Origin: Spyradocola sp034113365
GTDB taxonomy: Bacteria > Bacillota > Clostridia > Christensenellales > UBA1750
Reading direction: 5' to 3'
Length of the DNA: 16,641 nucleotides
NCBI GenBank assembly: GCA_034113365.1
Contig: JAXEXP010000144.1
Coordinates: 1-16,641 of the forward strand
Shown here: one piece after another, positions 7,204 through 13,787 of the stretch
How the letters are laid out: the number at the start of each line of letters is the position of its first letter
Numbering within the stretch: position 1 is the stretch's first letter
Position numbers and translations under genes: made by a program
Notes under the pieces: model-generated
What the model saw: only the letters and a program-made list of their open reading frames with translations
What the model was told of the DNA's origin: nothing
The model's database searches: none

Positions 7204-7290
7204 ACTTCCACCTCATCAGGCGCCTGCGGGCGCCAGCTTCCCCTCATAGGGGAAGCCAAAGGCCGTAACCCGCATCATCTGCTCCTCTCC
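7204..7290 (+). repeat. Dispersed intergenic repeat, copy R2
   Basis: It begins CACCTCATCAG (7209-7219), as R1 does on the other strand. It then forms two successive hairpins: GGCGCC/GGCGCC (7219-7224 and 7229-7234) and GCTTCCCCT/AGGGGAAGC with loop CAT (7236-7256). It ends with gccaaaggccgtaacccg (7255-7272), which matches 12901-12918 of R3 at 16 of 18 positions. It lies between the PHP stop and the terminator, inside the transcribed 3' region. Confidence 0.75.
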
Positions 7291-7303
7291 AACAACAGCA
7301 AGA

Positions 7304-7339
7304 ATCCGCCCTGCCACACCGGCAGAGCGGATCTTTTTT
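7304..7339 (+). terminator. Intrinsic terminator of the PLC-UMF1-PHP operon
   Basis: A 12-bp stem with one mismatch (7304-7315 against 7321-7332), loop ACACC, then C and six T. It sits between convergent genes. Read from the other side the hairpin is followed only by GATTCTTG, so it may also slow transcription from the lipoprotein gene, but less well. Confidence 0.88.
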
Positions 7340-7342
7340 CAG

Positions 7343-7939
7343 CTAGTTTATTTCATCGGCCAGAAACGTCACCGTCACCGCGAACACATTCTCATACCCG
7401 CGCTGCGCGTACTCCTCCGGGCGGAAGAAATACTCCGTCGAGTAGCTCACGACCTCGCGCTCGTCCGTGATCACCTGCACGACCAGCGGCACCTCCTGCC
7501 CCGCGCCGAACTTCACCTCGCCCTCCTGCAGCGACGTCGCGACGTTCTGTCCCGTGCGGCTGCCCTCCGGGTAGGTGTTGCGGATGGAGCTGGTGCCGTT
7601 CTCGTTCTGGATCGCCACGCGGAACACGTCGCGCCCCGGATCCATCGTCAGCGCGATGCGCCCCTCTCCGCTCGCCGCAAAGCTCCCGCCGCCGATGGCC
7701 TCCCAAGCGCCGTCCGCACCCAGCCGGTAGCGCTCCACGCGCACGGTTTTCACGCTGTCATCCAGCGCAAAGTCGTAGATCGCGCTGCTTCCGCAGCCCA
7801 GCAGCGACTTTAGCTCCTGTTCCTCCTGCGTCAGCTCCGCCTGCTTGATCACAAGCGTCGCCTCCGGCGCAGAGGACGCGCACGCGCACAGCAGCGCCGC
7901 CAGCAGCGCCGCCAGCGCCGCACACAGCAGCTTCTTCAT
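7343..7939 (-). CDS. Predicted lipoprotein of unknown function downstream of gerC
   Basis: The protein has 198 residues. A lipoprotein signal peptide is clear: MKK, a Leu/Ala-rich core, and lipobox L17-C18-A19 before C20. The mature part is hydrophilic and appears beta-rich, with no motif I recognise. GGAGGGG lies seven bases before the ATG. It is separated from gerC by about 75 bases that hold their own promoter, so it may be expressed outside sporulation as well as by read-through from the gerA operon. An extracytoplasmic location is inferred from the lipobox. Confidence 0.8.
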   Translation of the reverse strand: MKKLLCAALAALLAALLCACASSAPEATLVIKQAELTQEEQELKSLLGCGSSAIYDFALDDSVKTVRVERYRLGADGAWEAIGGGSFAASGEGRIALTMDPGRDVFRVAIQNENGTSSIRNTYPEGSRTGQNVATSLQEGEVKFGAGQEVPLVVQVITDEREVVSYSTEYFFRPEEYAQRGYENVFAVTVTFLADEIN

Positions 7940-7981
7940 CTCAAAACCCCTCCATCAGAGCCAGATTTTTCCACTGCTGTT

Positions 7982-8010
7982 ATTCTAGCATAACCACCCC
8001 GCCGCGTAAA
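7982..8010 (-). promoter_or_regulatory. Promoter for the lipoprotein gene
   Basis: On the minus strand, TTTACG (8010-8005), a 17-base spacer and TAGAAT (7987-7982), with an extended -10 TGC directly upstream. This is a vegetative-type promoter, unlike the sporulation-type promoter of gerA. Confidence 0.55.
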
Positions 8011-8014
8011 GCGC

Positions 8015-9133
8015 CTATCTCAACTCCACGCAAAACCTCGCCCGCGGATACAGCGTCTGCCAGTCCATCTCCTGCCACTGCGCAATCGTCAGCGCCTTCA
8101 TGCGCGCCCGGTCCGCAATGCCCACCGGGTCCAGCCCGTGCTGCTGCAGCTTCAGCAGCAGCCCCAGCACGTCCTGCTGCAGCCGCTCCGTGTACTTCCC
8201 CGCCTGCGCCTCCTCGCAGCGCACATACAGCCTGACGTTCACCACCGGCGCCTCCCCATCCAGCTCCACACGGATCGCGGGCGGCCGCGGGAACTCCAGC
8301 CGCACCGCCTCGCCCTCCACGGTGATCTCCATCCTGCGCAGGTACCCCGTCAGCAGGTCGTACAGCTGCGTCTCATACCCGTCCAGAAAGACCAGCGCCC
8401 GCTCGCCCAGCACCGCGCTGCCGCACAGGTCCACCTTGTCCACCGTGTTGCGCGGCAGCTCGCCCGCCAGGTACGCCGTGGCCTGCACCCCTGCGGCCGG
8501 CGCCGTGTCGATGTACTGCATCACATTGACCGCCGCCAGCACCGCCACCGCGCTGCGCTCGGGGTTGAGCAGGCTGTGATAGAACCGGTTCAGCGGCGCA
8601 AAGGGGATCACCCCCTGCTCCAGCAGCGCCCCGTTCTGCGCCGCCTGCGACTTGGACAGCCGCGCCCCGAACAGCGGGATCTTCTCCATCAATACGTCCT
8701 CCGCCCGCCCCCGCGTCAGGTACACCGACGCCGCCGACCGCGCCTCATAGCTCCCCACCAGCGCCGTCAGGCTCTCCTCCAGCAGCTCCCGCTCCCCCGC
8801 CAGCGCCTCGGACAGGTACACCCCCCGCAGCTGCATCAGGCTCACCTGTCGGGGCGTCACCATCGTCAACACCTCCATGCACGCCGTCAGGCTCTCGCCC
8901 TCCACCTGTTCGATCAGGTACCCGTTTCTCTCCAGCGCATCTCCGCCCTCGTCCGGCTCCTGCCCCACCGGCGTGATGCGCGGATACTGCACCGTCAGCC
9001 GCAGCGCCGCGCCCTCGCCCGTGTCCAGCGCCAGGTTGATGGCAAAGATCCTGTCGCCCAGGTCCGTGGCGTCATAGCAGCCGCTCAGCAGCAGCATCGC
9101 CGCCGCAAGCCCCAGTGCAAGCGCCCTACGCAT
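8015..9133 (-). CDS. gerC: Ger(x)C family spore germination lipoprotein
   Basis: The protein has 372 residues, normal for GerAC/GerBC/GerKC subunits. The signal peptide ends in the lipobox L16-S17-G18 before C19, followed by the family-typical short Tyr-Asp motif and an acidic stretch (CYDATDLGDRIFAINLALD). The C-terminal domain contains the amphipathic stretch AGKYTERLQQDVLGLLLKLQ and ends near WQTLYPRARFCVELR. C subunits anchor to the outer face of the inner spore membrane and act with the A and B subunits in germinant sensing. Its ATG overlaps the stop of gerB by eight bases, with GGGAGG inside the end of gerB, so the two are coupled. The symbol denotes the family position, since receptor paralogues cannot be told apart here. 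Confidence 0.9.
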   Translation of the reverse strand: MRRALALGLAAAMLLLSGCYDATDLGDRIFAINLALDTGEGAALRLTVQYPRITPVGQEPDEGGDALERNGYLIEQVEGESLTACMEVLTMVTPRQVSLMQLRGVYLSEALAGERELLEESLTALVGSYEARSAASVYLTRGRAEDVLMEKIPLFGARLSKSQAAQNGALLEQGVIPFAPLNRFYHSLLNPERSAVAVLAAVNVMQYIDTAPAAGVQATAYLAGELPRNTVDKVDLCGSAVLGERALVFLDGYETQLYDLLTGYLRRMEITVEGEAVRLEFPRPPAIRVELDGEAPVVNVRLYVRCEEAQAGKYTERLQQDVLGLLLKLQQHGLDPVGIADRARMKALTIAQWQEMDWQTLYPRARFCVELR

Positions 9134-10199
9134 CCTGCCGCGCCTCCCTTCTCAGCCGCCGCTCCTGCACTCTGCCCGCGATCATCGGCACGAGCAGCGT
9201 CAGCAGCAGCCCCGCCTGTACATTGGTCTGCAGGAGCACCCGCACCCACGCGGGGCTCACATCGATGTCCTGCAGCCCCAGCAGCGCGATCCCCGCCGCC
9301 CCGACGCACACCAGCACCCAGGCTCTCCTGACCGGCAGCACCGCCTGCGCGCACCGCACCGCATAGCTCAGCCCCGCGCCCGACGCCGACAGCAGCAGCG
9401 GCAGCCACACGAACACGAACAGCGACTGCGCCCGCTGGAACGCGTAGCTCAGCCCGCCCGCCACGCTCAGCCGGTGCAGCGGGTAGGAGATGTCCGTCGC
9501 CGACCCATTTGGGAACAGCAGCGCGTAGAACAGATACCCCACCGTGCAGATGCCCGTAGCCCACAGGCACGCCCGCACGCCCGCGCGCACCGGCCGCCGC
9601 AGCTGCGCCCGGTCGATCCACAGCATGGGCAGCCACGCCCCCGCCGACAGCGCCGACAGCGCGGTTTTCCCGATCGCCGCCGGCCCTCCGCCCAGTATCG
9701 GGAAGAAATTGTACACATTGAACTGATTCCACACCGACAGCACCAGCACCAGCAGATACAGCCCCAAAAACACCGGCGCCAGCAGCTTTACCGCCCGGCT
9801 CACCGACGCCGTGCCCAAAAACCCGATCACAACCAGCACGGGCAGCATGTACAGCAGCGCGCACCACCGGGGCGTCTTGGGCAGCAGCGTCAGCGACAGC
9901 ATGCTCAGCGCGTCGCGCAGCGCCGTGGCCGCCAGCAGCAGAAACAGCGCCGCCGCCACCAGCGCAAAGGGCTTCATGCCCTTCTGCACCGCGCACACCG
10001 TCAGCAGTCCCCGCTCGGGCGCCAGCGCGCAGCTCACCGCCGCCAGCCCTGCAAGCGCCAGCCCTGCCGGCAGTATCGCCAAAAACACCGCGTTTCCGCA
10101 CGCATCCACGAACCCCGCCGCCGTCGAGGAAAACCACTGCGCCGCCAGCACCCCGGCCAGCAGCGCCGTCATCTCGCCCGAGCGCACGCCGTACTTCAT
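9126..10199 (-). CDS. gerB: GerAB/ArcD/ProY-type spore germination permease
   Basis: The protein has 357 residues with about ten membrane helices and an APC-superfamily fold. It opens MKYGVRSGEMTALLAGVLAA, like other GerB subunits, which bind the germinant. The long open frame could start at 10370, but the ATG at 10199 is chosen because AAAGGAGGG lies eight bases upstream and the protein aligns with the family only from there. The added 57 residues are translated from the AT-rich insert. It overlaps gerC by eight bases but is separated from gerA by 240 bases, which is unusual for ger operons and is explained by a partial duplication (see 10300-10443). Confidence 0.9.
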   Translation of the reverse strand: MKYGVRSGEMTALLAGVLAAQWFSSTAAGFVDACGNAVFLAILPAGLALAGLAAVSCALAPERGLLTVCAVQKGMKPFALVAAALFLLLAATALRDALSMLSLTLLPKTPRWCALLYMLPVLVVIGFLGTASVSRAVKLLAPVFLGLYLLVLVLSVWNQFNVYNFFPILGGGPAAIGKTALSALSAGAWLPMLWIDRAQLRRPVRAGVRACLWATGICTVGYLFYALLFPNGSATDISYPLHRLSVAGGLSYAFQRAQSLFVFVWLPLLLSASGAGLSYAVRCAQAVLPVRRAWVLVCVGAAGIALLGLQDIDVSPAWVRVLLQTNVQAGLLLTLLVPMIAGRVQERRLRREARQDA

Positions 10200-10215
10200 A
10201 CGCGCTCCCTCCTTT

Positions 10216-10360
10216 GTAAACAAACGAATATTGAAGCCGCTTCGCTGGTGAATAATAAAAAGCGAAGAATTCGAGTTCATTTCACCGAATAACCGCAGTT
10301 TATTCCTGCAAATTAGGTGATTTGCATAAGAAAAATAAACCGCACGAACAAATCCGCATC
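10216..10360. other. AT-rich insert between gerA and gerB
   Basis: This segment of about 145 bases is clearly AT-rich against the GC-rich flanks. It carries two stem-loops: arms CTTCGCT/AGCGAAG (10240-10246, 10261-10267), and a larger imperfect one at 10295-10343. It is flanked by the two copies of the gerB start. No promoter of high quality is seen. It extends the gerB frame with 57 in-frame codons that are not likely to be translated. Confidence 0.6.
10295..10343. repeat. Imperfect long inverted repeat in the AT-rich insert
   Basis: The outer arms GCAGTTTATT (10295-10304) and AATAAACCGC (10334-10343) pair at 9 of 10 positions. The inner arms TGCAAAT (10307-10313) and ATTTGCA (10320-10326) pair perfectly around a six-base loop. 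No T-run follows that would fit a terminator in the minus-strand direction. Confidence 0.65.
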
Positions 10361-10443
10361 CCCGGTACAATGCTTGGAAATCCCGCTGCTGTCAAGGGAA
10401 ACCCCTGCGTCGTCATCTCGCCCGAGCGCACGTCGTTTTTCAT
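10300..10443 (-). pseudogene. Decayed duplicate of the gerB start
   Basis: An ATG at 10443 overlaps the gerA stop (ATGA) and opens a 47-codon frame. Its first 22 residues, MKNDVRSGEMTTQGFPLTAAGF, align with gerB residues 1-30 with an in-frame loss of eight residues after Thr11: MK-x2-VRSGEMT, then Q-x-F-x2-TAAGF. The upstream bases GGAGGGAGCGCGT are identical at both places, so the ribosome binding site and the last gerA codons were also duplicated. After about base 10377 the similarity ends and the frame runs into AT-rich DNA. The ATGA arrangement suggests that this is the original gerB position, still possibly translated as a short peptide by coupling to gerA. Confidence 0.75.
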
Positions 10444-11939
10444 ACGCGCTCCCTCCCCTTTTCCCAGCTGCGCGGGTCGCGCGGGCCCTCTCCCTCGCCG
10501 GGACGCGCCATTCCCGGCCGCCTGACCTGCCTGCGCACGCTCAGCCGCACAAACAGATCGGCGTTGTGCCGCATCCCCGGCGCGATGGGCGCAAAATACG
10601 GCGTGCCGAAGCTGTCCATCGCCGCGCACGAGCAGATCAGCCCGAACATCACCAGCGCAATGCCCGCAAACCCCGCCACCGTCGATACCGCGATCAGCGC
10701 CAGCCGCACGATGCGCACCGCCAGCGACAGCGGATAGCTCGGCACCGCAAACAGCCCCAGCCCCGCCACCGACACCACGATGATCAGCATCGGCGACACC
10801 AGATTCGCGCTCACCGCCGCCTGCCCCAGCACCAGCCCGCCCACGATGCCCAGCGTCGAGCCCATGTTGCCCGGCATGCGCAGGCTCGCCTCGTTGATCA
10901 GGTCGAACACAAAGTCCATCAGCACCAGCTCCAGCGTCACCGACAGCGGCACCAGCGTGTACCCCTCCAGCAGCGAGGTCAGCAGGTCCGCGGGCAGCAG
11001 ATCCTCATGGTAGAGCAGCAGCGCGTTGTACACCGCGGGCAGCAGCAGCGCCAAAAAGAACCCAAGTATCCGCACCACGCGCAAAAACGACCCGTACTGC
11101 CAGCGCAGCGCATGGTCGTCCGGCGTGTGTAAGAATGTCAGAAACGTAGCCGGGGCAGACAGCGCATAGGGCGCGTTGTCGCATAAGATCACCACCATGC
11201 CGTCCGTCAGGAACGACGCCGCCCGATCCGGCCGCTCGGTCTGGAGCATCTGCGGCAGCAGCTTGCCCGGCCTGTCCTCGATCAGCTGCTGCAGCTGCCC
11301 GATGGACAGCAGCCTGTCCACGTTCACGCCGTCCAGCCTGCGCCGCGCCTCGGCCACGAGTTGTTCGCTCGCCACGCCCTTGAGGTACACCAGCGCCACC
11401 TTCGTGTGCGACGTGCGCCCCACCTGCCGCATCTCCGCCACCAGGTCGGGCGTGCGCAGCGTGCGGTGCAGCAGCGTCAGGTTCGTGCGGATGGACTCGT
11501 TGAACGCCTCGTGCGGCGCAAACACCGTGTTCTCCGTCAGCGGCTGATCCACCCCGCGCGTGTCGTACCCCTGCGTCTCGGCAAGGACCGCCTCGCAGCT
11601 TCCGTCGCACAGCACCGCGCAGTTGCCGTCCAGTATGAACGCCGCCACGCGCTGCTCGTCGTCGGTCAGCTCGCCCGTGCCGGTGGGCAGCACCTTTTCC
11701 ATCAGCACGCGGCTGCGCGCCTCGGGCCTCGTCCCGCCAAAGGGCCGCATGTTCAGCAGCGGCCGCAGGATCATGTCCTCGATGTTCTTGCGCTCGGCCA
11801 TGCCGTCGACGTACACCACCGCCATGCGCACCCCGCCCGGCGCGCACTCGCGCACCACAAAATCCCCGTTCTCCGGCGCATGGAACCGCCGCCTCAGCGC
11901 CTCCAGATTCTCCTCCAGCGCGCAGGATAGCTTCCGCAT
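10440..11939 (-). CDS. gerA: GerA-type spore germination protein (A subunit)
   Basis: The protein has 499 residues. A soluble N-terminal half (about 1-285) contains the usual RPLLNMRPFG segment and the ILDGNCAVLCDG strand. The membrane half follows, with family motifs FDLINEASLRMPGNMGSTLG, IVGGLVLGQAAVSANLVSP and YPLSLAVRIVRL. A subunits are inner-spore-membrane proteins of the germinant receptor. The ATG has GGGGAGGT nine bases upstream and a sigma-G-type promoter at 11966-11995. The short, charged C-terminal tail is rich in Gly/Arg/Pro and may have changed during the duplication event just downstream. Confidence 0.93.
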   Translation of the reverse strand: MRKLSCALEENLEALRRRFHAPENGDFVVRECAPGGVRMAVVYVDGMAERKNIEDMILRPLLNMRPFGGTRPEARSRVLMEKVLPTGTGELTDDEQRVAAFILDGNCAVLCDGSCEAVLAETQGYDTRGVDQPLTENTVFAPHEAFNESIRTNLTLLHRTLRTPDLVAEMRQVGRTSHTKVALVYLKGVASEQLVAEARRRLDGVNVDRLLSIGQLQQLIEDRPGKLLPQMLQTERPDRAASFLTDGMVVILCDNAPYALSAPATFLTFLHTPDDHALRWQYGSFLRVVRILGFFLALLLPAVYNALLLYHEDLLPADLLTSLLEGYTLVPLSVTLELVLMDFVFDLINEASLRMPGNMGSTLGIVGGLVLGQAAVSANLVSPMLIIVVSVAGLGLFAVPSYPLSLAVRIVRLALIAVSTVAGFAGIALVMFGLICSCAAMDSFGTPYFAPIAPGMRHNADLFVRLSVRRQVRRPGMARPGEGEGPRDPRSWEKGRERV

Positions 11940-11965
11940 ATAGGCTGCACCTCCCCGTTTTCCCT

Positions 11966-11995
11966 TATTATGGATGCCGTCCCGCCGCGCTATTC
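11966..11995 (-). promoter_or_regulatory. Sigma-G-type forespore promoter of the ger operon
   Basis: On the minus strand, GAATA (11995-11991) is followed after exactly 18 bases by CATAATA (11972-11966). This is an exact fit to the Bacillus subtilis sigma-G pattern GHATR-N18-CATWHTA. Transcription would start near 11959, about 20 bases before the gerA ATG. Forespore expression is what is known for germinant-receptor operons. Confidence 0.75.
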
Positions 11996-12019
11996 ATGCG
12001 CAATGTCACTCCGCGTTGC

Positions 12020-12049
12020 TTGCGGCAACGGACGGTTTTCCCGTACAAT
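12020..12049 (+). promoter_or_regulatory. Weak promoter candidate of the broken HTH/membrane gene
   Basis: TTGCGG (12020-12025), 18-base spacer, TACAAT (12044-12049). The -10 is good and the -35 is poor. AAAGGAG follows at 12067-12073, before a GTG at 12085. Confidence 0.4.
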
Positions 12050-12084
12050 ACAGCCATTCACAGAAAGAAAGGAGTCCATCCCGA

Positions 12085-12501
12085 GTGATTGACAAAACAT
12101 CAGGATCATCCGCAAGTCCAACGATCTGCTGATCGCGCTGCCCGCGGCGCTGGACACGCCCGTCAGCACGCTGCTGGGCGAGGCGGTCGCAGTGCAACCC
12201 CGGCGACCTCCAAGCGCTCTCCCCAAAACCGGAGCGCATCAATGCACAGCTCGCACAGCGAAAGACCACGCAACGAAAAGCGCTCCTTTGGCTGCTCATC
12301 TCCTTGTGCGCGATCCTCGTGCTCCTCTGCGCAGCCCTGATCCTGCTCCACAGCCCATACCTGGACTGGGATTACAGCGCCCCGGAAACCGCCGTCATGG
12401 GCGTCGCATTCCACGCGTTTGAGTGGCTGTTTGTGAGAATCGCCCCCATCCTCCTCATAGCCGCCCTCATCGGCATCTTCCTGGTATGGAAAAGGCGATA
12501 A
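12085..12501 (+). pseudogene. Broken XRE-type regulator with C-terminal membrane domain
   Basis: Two frames carry pieces of one protein. Frame 3 from about 12108 reads IRKSNDLLIALPAALDTPVSTLLGE, resembling the end of an XRE helix-turn-helix domain. Frame 1 from about 12193 reads GDLQALSPKPERINAQLAQR, then two membrane helices around an extracellular SPYLDWDYSAPETAVMG loop, then FLVWKRR and a TAA stop. A frameshift near 12187-12205 separates them. The first 50 or so residues of a normal HTH domain are absent between the GTG start and frame 3, so there also seems to be a deletion. The C-terminal part alone (from TTG 12304, 65 codons) could still be made, but no ribosome binding site supports it. 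Confidence 0.55.
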
Positions 12502-12524
12502 CGATTCTTTGAAATTGAGACTGC

Positions 12525-12568
12525 AAAAGAATCCTCCGCATGGTCAATTCCACACAGAGGATTCTTTT
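12525..12568 (+). terminator. Hairpin terminator after the broken HTH gene
   Basis: Perfect 12-bp arms AAAAGAATCCTC (12525-12536) and GAGGATTCTTTT (12557-12568) flank a 20-base loop. The T-rich end lies in the right arm. The symmetrical A- and T-rich ends make it possibly bidirectional. Confidence 0.7.
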
Positions 12569-12623
12569 CTTGTAATGCTCGATTTATACAGTGCTTTCCG
12601 CGACGCTGCGTTTCCACCCTTCA

Positions 12624-12930
12624 GCCGGCCGAAGGCCGGCACCTCCCCGCTCCGCACCGTGCTTTCCCTTCGGAAAAGCCCGGTGTTCCGGTCGGCTTCT
12701 TCTGACTGCGCACCGAACCAGCCGTTCCGGCTGTTCCGGTGTTCCGCATGGCTTATTCTCCATGAACAGTCCACTGGACTGTTCATTCCGAAACGCTCAT
12801 GCTCCAGGGCTTCGCCCCTCCGTGGGGCAGTCCACCGGACTGTTTCTTCCAAAACACTCGACCTCCAGGGCTTTGCCCCTCCGGGTAAACCTCAAGGGGA
12901 GCCAAAAACCGTAACCCGAGTGATGTACTC
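12624..12930 (+). repeat. Repeat cluster R3 (no gene in 12502-12934)
   Basis: This gene-free stretch is made of hairpin-rich repeats. In order: GCCGGCC-GAA-GGCCGGC (12624-12640); the 49-bp block shared with R1 (12650-12698); a perfect 25-base palindrome with 12-bp arms (12762-12786, arm ATGAACAGTCCA); a direct repeat CTCCAGGGCTTYGCCCCTCC at about 12802 and 12863; a second CAGTCC/GGACTG palindrome (12828-12842); and the R2-like end (12901-12918). Frames across it are artefacts of its composition. Confidence 0.75.
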
Positions 12931-12934
12931 CTAC

Positions 12935-13351
12935 CTATCCCCGCGTCTCCCGGAATTCATCCATGTGCTTTTTGCAGGCATACGCCTCCATCAGCTTCTC
13001 GTCCTCCCAGGTCCACAGCTTCTCCACCTCGATCCTGCGCCGAACCTCCTCGTCCGAAGGCTCCGCCGGGAAGATGCCGCACGGATACTGCGCACAATGC
13101 CCGCAATGCTCCAGCCCCTTCTCCAGCACGCACGCCCGCACCTTGCAGGTGGGGTCAAACAACACCGCGCCATCCCTCTCGCAGCGGCACCCGTCGCAGA
13201 TCACCTGCCCGGGGTCGGGCGAATACCCCGCCCACATCTTCCGCCACGCCGCGCAGACCGCCTCGCGCCGGTCCTGCTTCTCTACATTGGGCCGCCAGAT
13301 CAGGCAAAGGTCGCACCGCATCCCGCAGCGCGAAAACACCTTCTCACCCAT
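12935..13351 (-). CDS. DUF3795-type Cys-rich protein (first paralogue)
   Basis: The protein has 138 residues with 13 cysteines, including C9-x3-C13-x2-C16 near the start (SRCGMRCDLC), C52-x2-C55-x-C57 (ICDGCRC), C69, C74, and C83-x2-C86-x4-C91 (HCGHCAQYPC). This is the layout of DUF3795 proteins, in which an N-terminal CGxxCxxC is followed by a CxGC motif. The function is unknown; zinc or iron-sulfur binding is probable. Its ATG overlaps the stop of the second DUF3795 gene by eight bases. It is the last gene of the AraC operon and the R3 repeats follow it directly. Confidence 0.82.
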   Translation of the reverse strand: MGEKVFSRCGMRCDLCLIWRPNVEKQDRREAVCAAWRKMWAGYSPDPGQVICDGCRCERDGAVLFDPTCKVRACVLEKGLEHCGHCAQYPCGIFPAEPSDEEVRRRIEVEKLWTWEDEKLMEAYACKKHMDEFRETRG

Positions 13352-13787
13352 TGTACTTCTCCAGCAGCGCCAGCGCCTTGTCCACGCTGCCCTGCGCGTC
13401 GTAGTCCGCGGGATAGTTCACCCCCGCCGCCATCGCGCGCTCCAGCGTCTCCGTGTACTTCTTCGCGCCGTGCCGGTGGATGAACAGCGCCGTCGCCTTG
13501 CAGACGTACTCGTTCTCCACGCCGTAATAGCCCTTTTTGCAGTCCATCAGCTCCGGGCAGTCGTAGCAGCCGTACAGCCCGCGCTCGCGCGAGCACTTCA
13601 CCTGCGGACACACCCCGTCCTCCGACAGCGTCGCAAACGAGCAGATGTTGAACTCGCTCCGGCACCCGCCGCACCACGTCGTGAACTTGCAGTGCGCGCA
13701 GTGATGCCCGCACACGCTCACCGGGTCGTGCGCCGCCTGTTCCCGCGCCGCGCGCTCCACCTTTTCCTGCTCCGTCATCTGTGTCAT
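13344..13787 (-). CDS. DUF3795-type Cys-rich protein (second paralogue)
   Basis: The protein has 147 residues with 12 cysteines: C26-x3-C30-x2-C33 (VCGHHCAHC), C39-x2-C42 (WCGGC), C49, C60, C65, C74-x2-C77 (GCYDC), C83 and C96. A helical C-terminal tail follows. It belongs to the same general family as its downstream neighbour but differs in length and spacing, so the two are diverged paralogues, not a recent duplicate. The ATG at 13787 overlaps the AraC stop (ATGA) with GGAGGG seven bases upstream; the open frame extends to 14060 only as a shadow of the AraC gene. A second ATG at 13778 is possible. Confidence 0.82.
   Translation of the reverse strand: MTQMTEQEKVERAAREQAAHDPVSVCGHHCAHCKFTTWCGGCRSEFNICSFATLSEDGVCPQVKCSRERGLYGCYDCPELMDCKKGYYGVENEYVCKATALFIHRHGAKKYTETLERAMAAGVNYPADYDAQGSVDKALALLEKYNG

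Noticed and set aside
6156..7259. 367-codon minus-strand open frame opposite the PHP gene
   Set aside because: Val/Gly/Ala-rich shadow of a gene with intact catalytic motifs.
12509..13483. 324-codon plus-strand open frame across the R3 repeats
   Set aside because: It runs through hairpin repeats and antisense to a DUF3795 gene; no coding signature.
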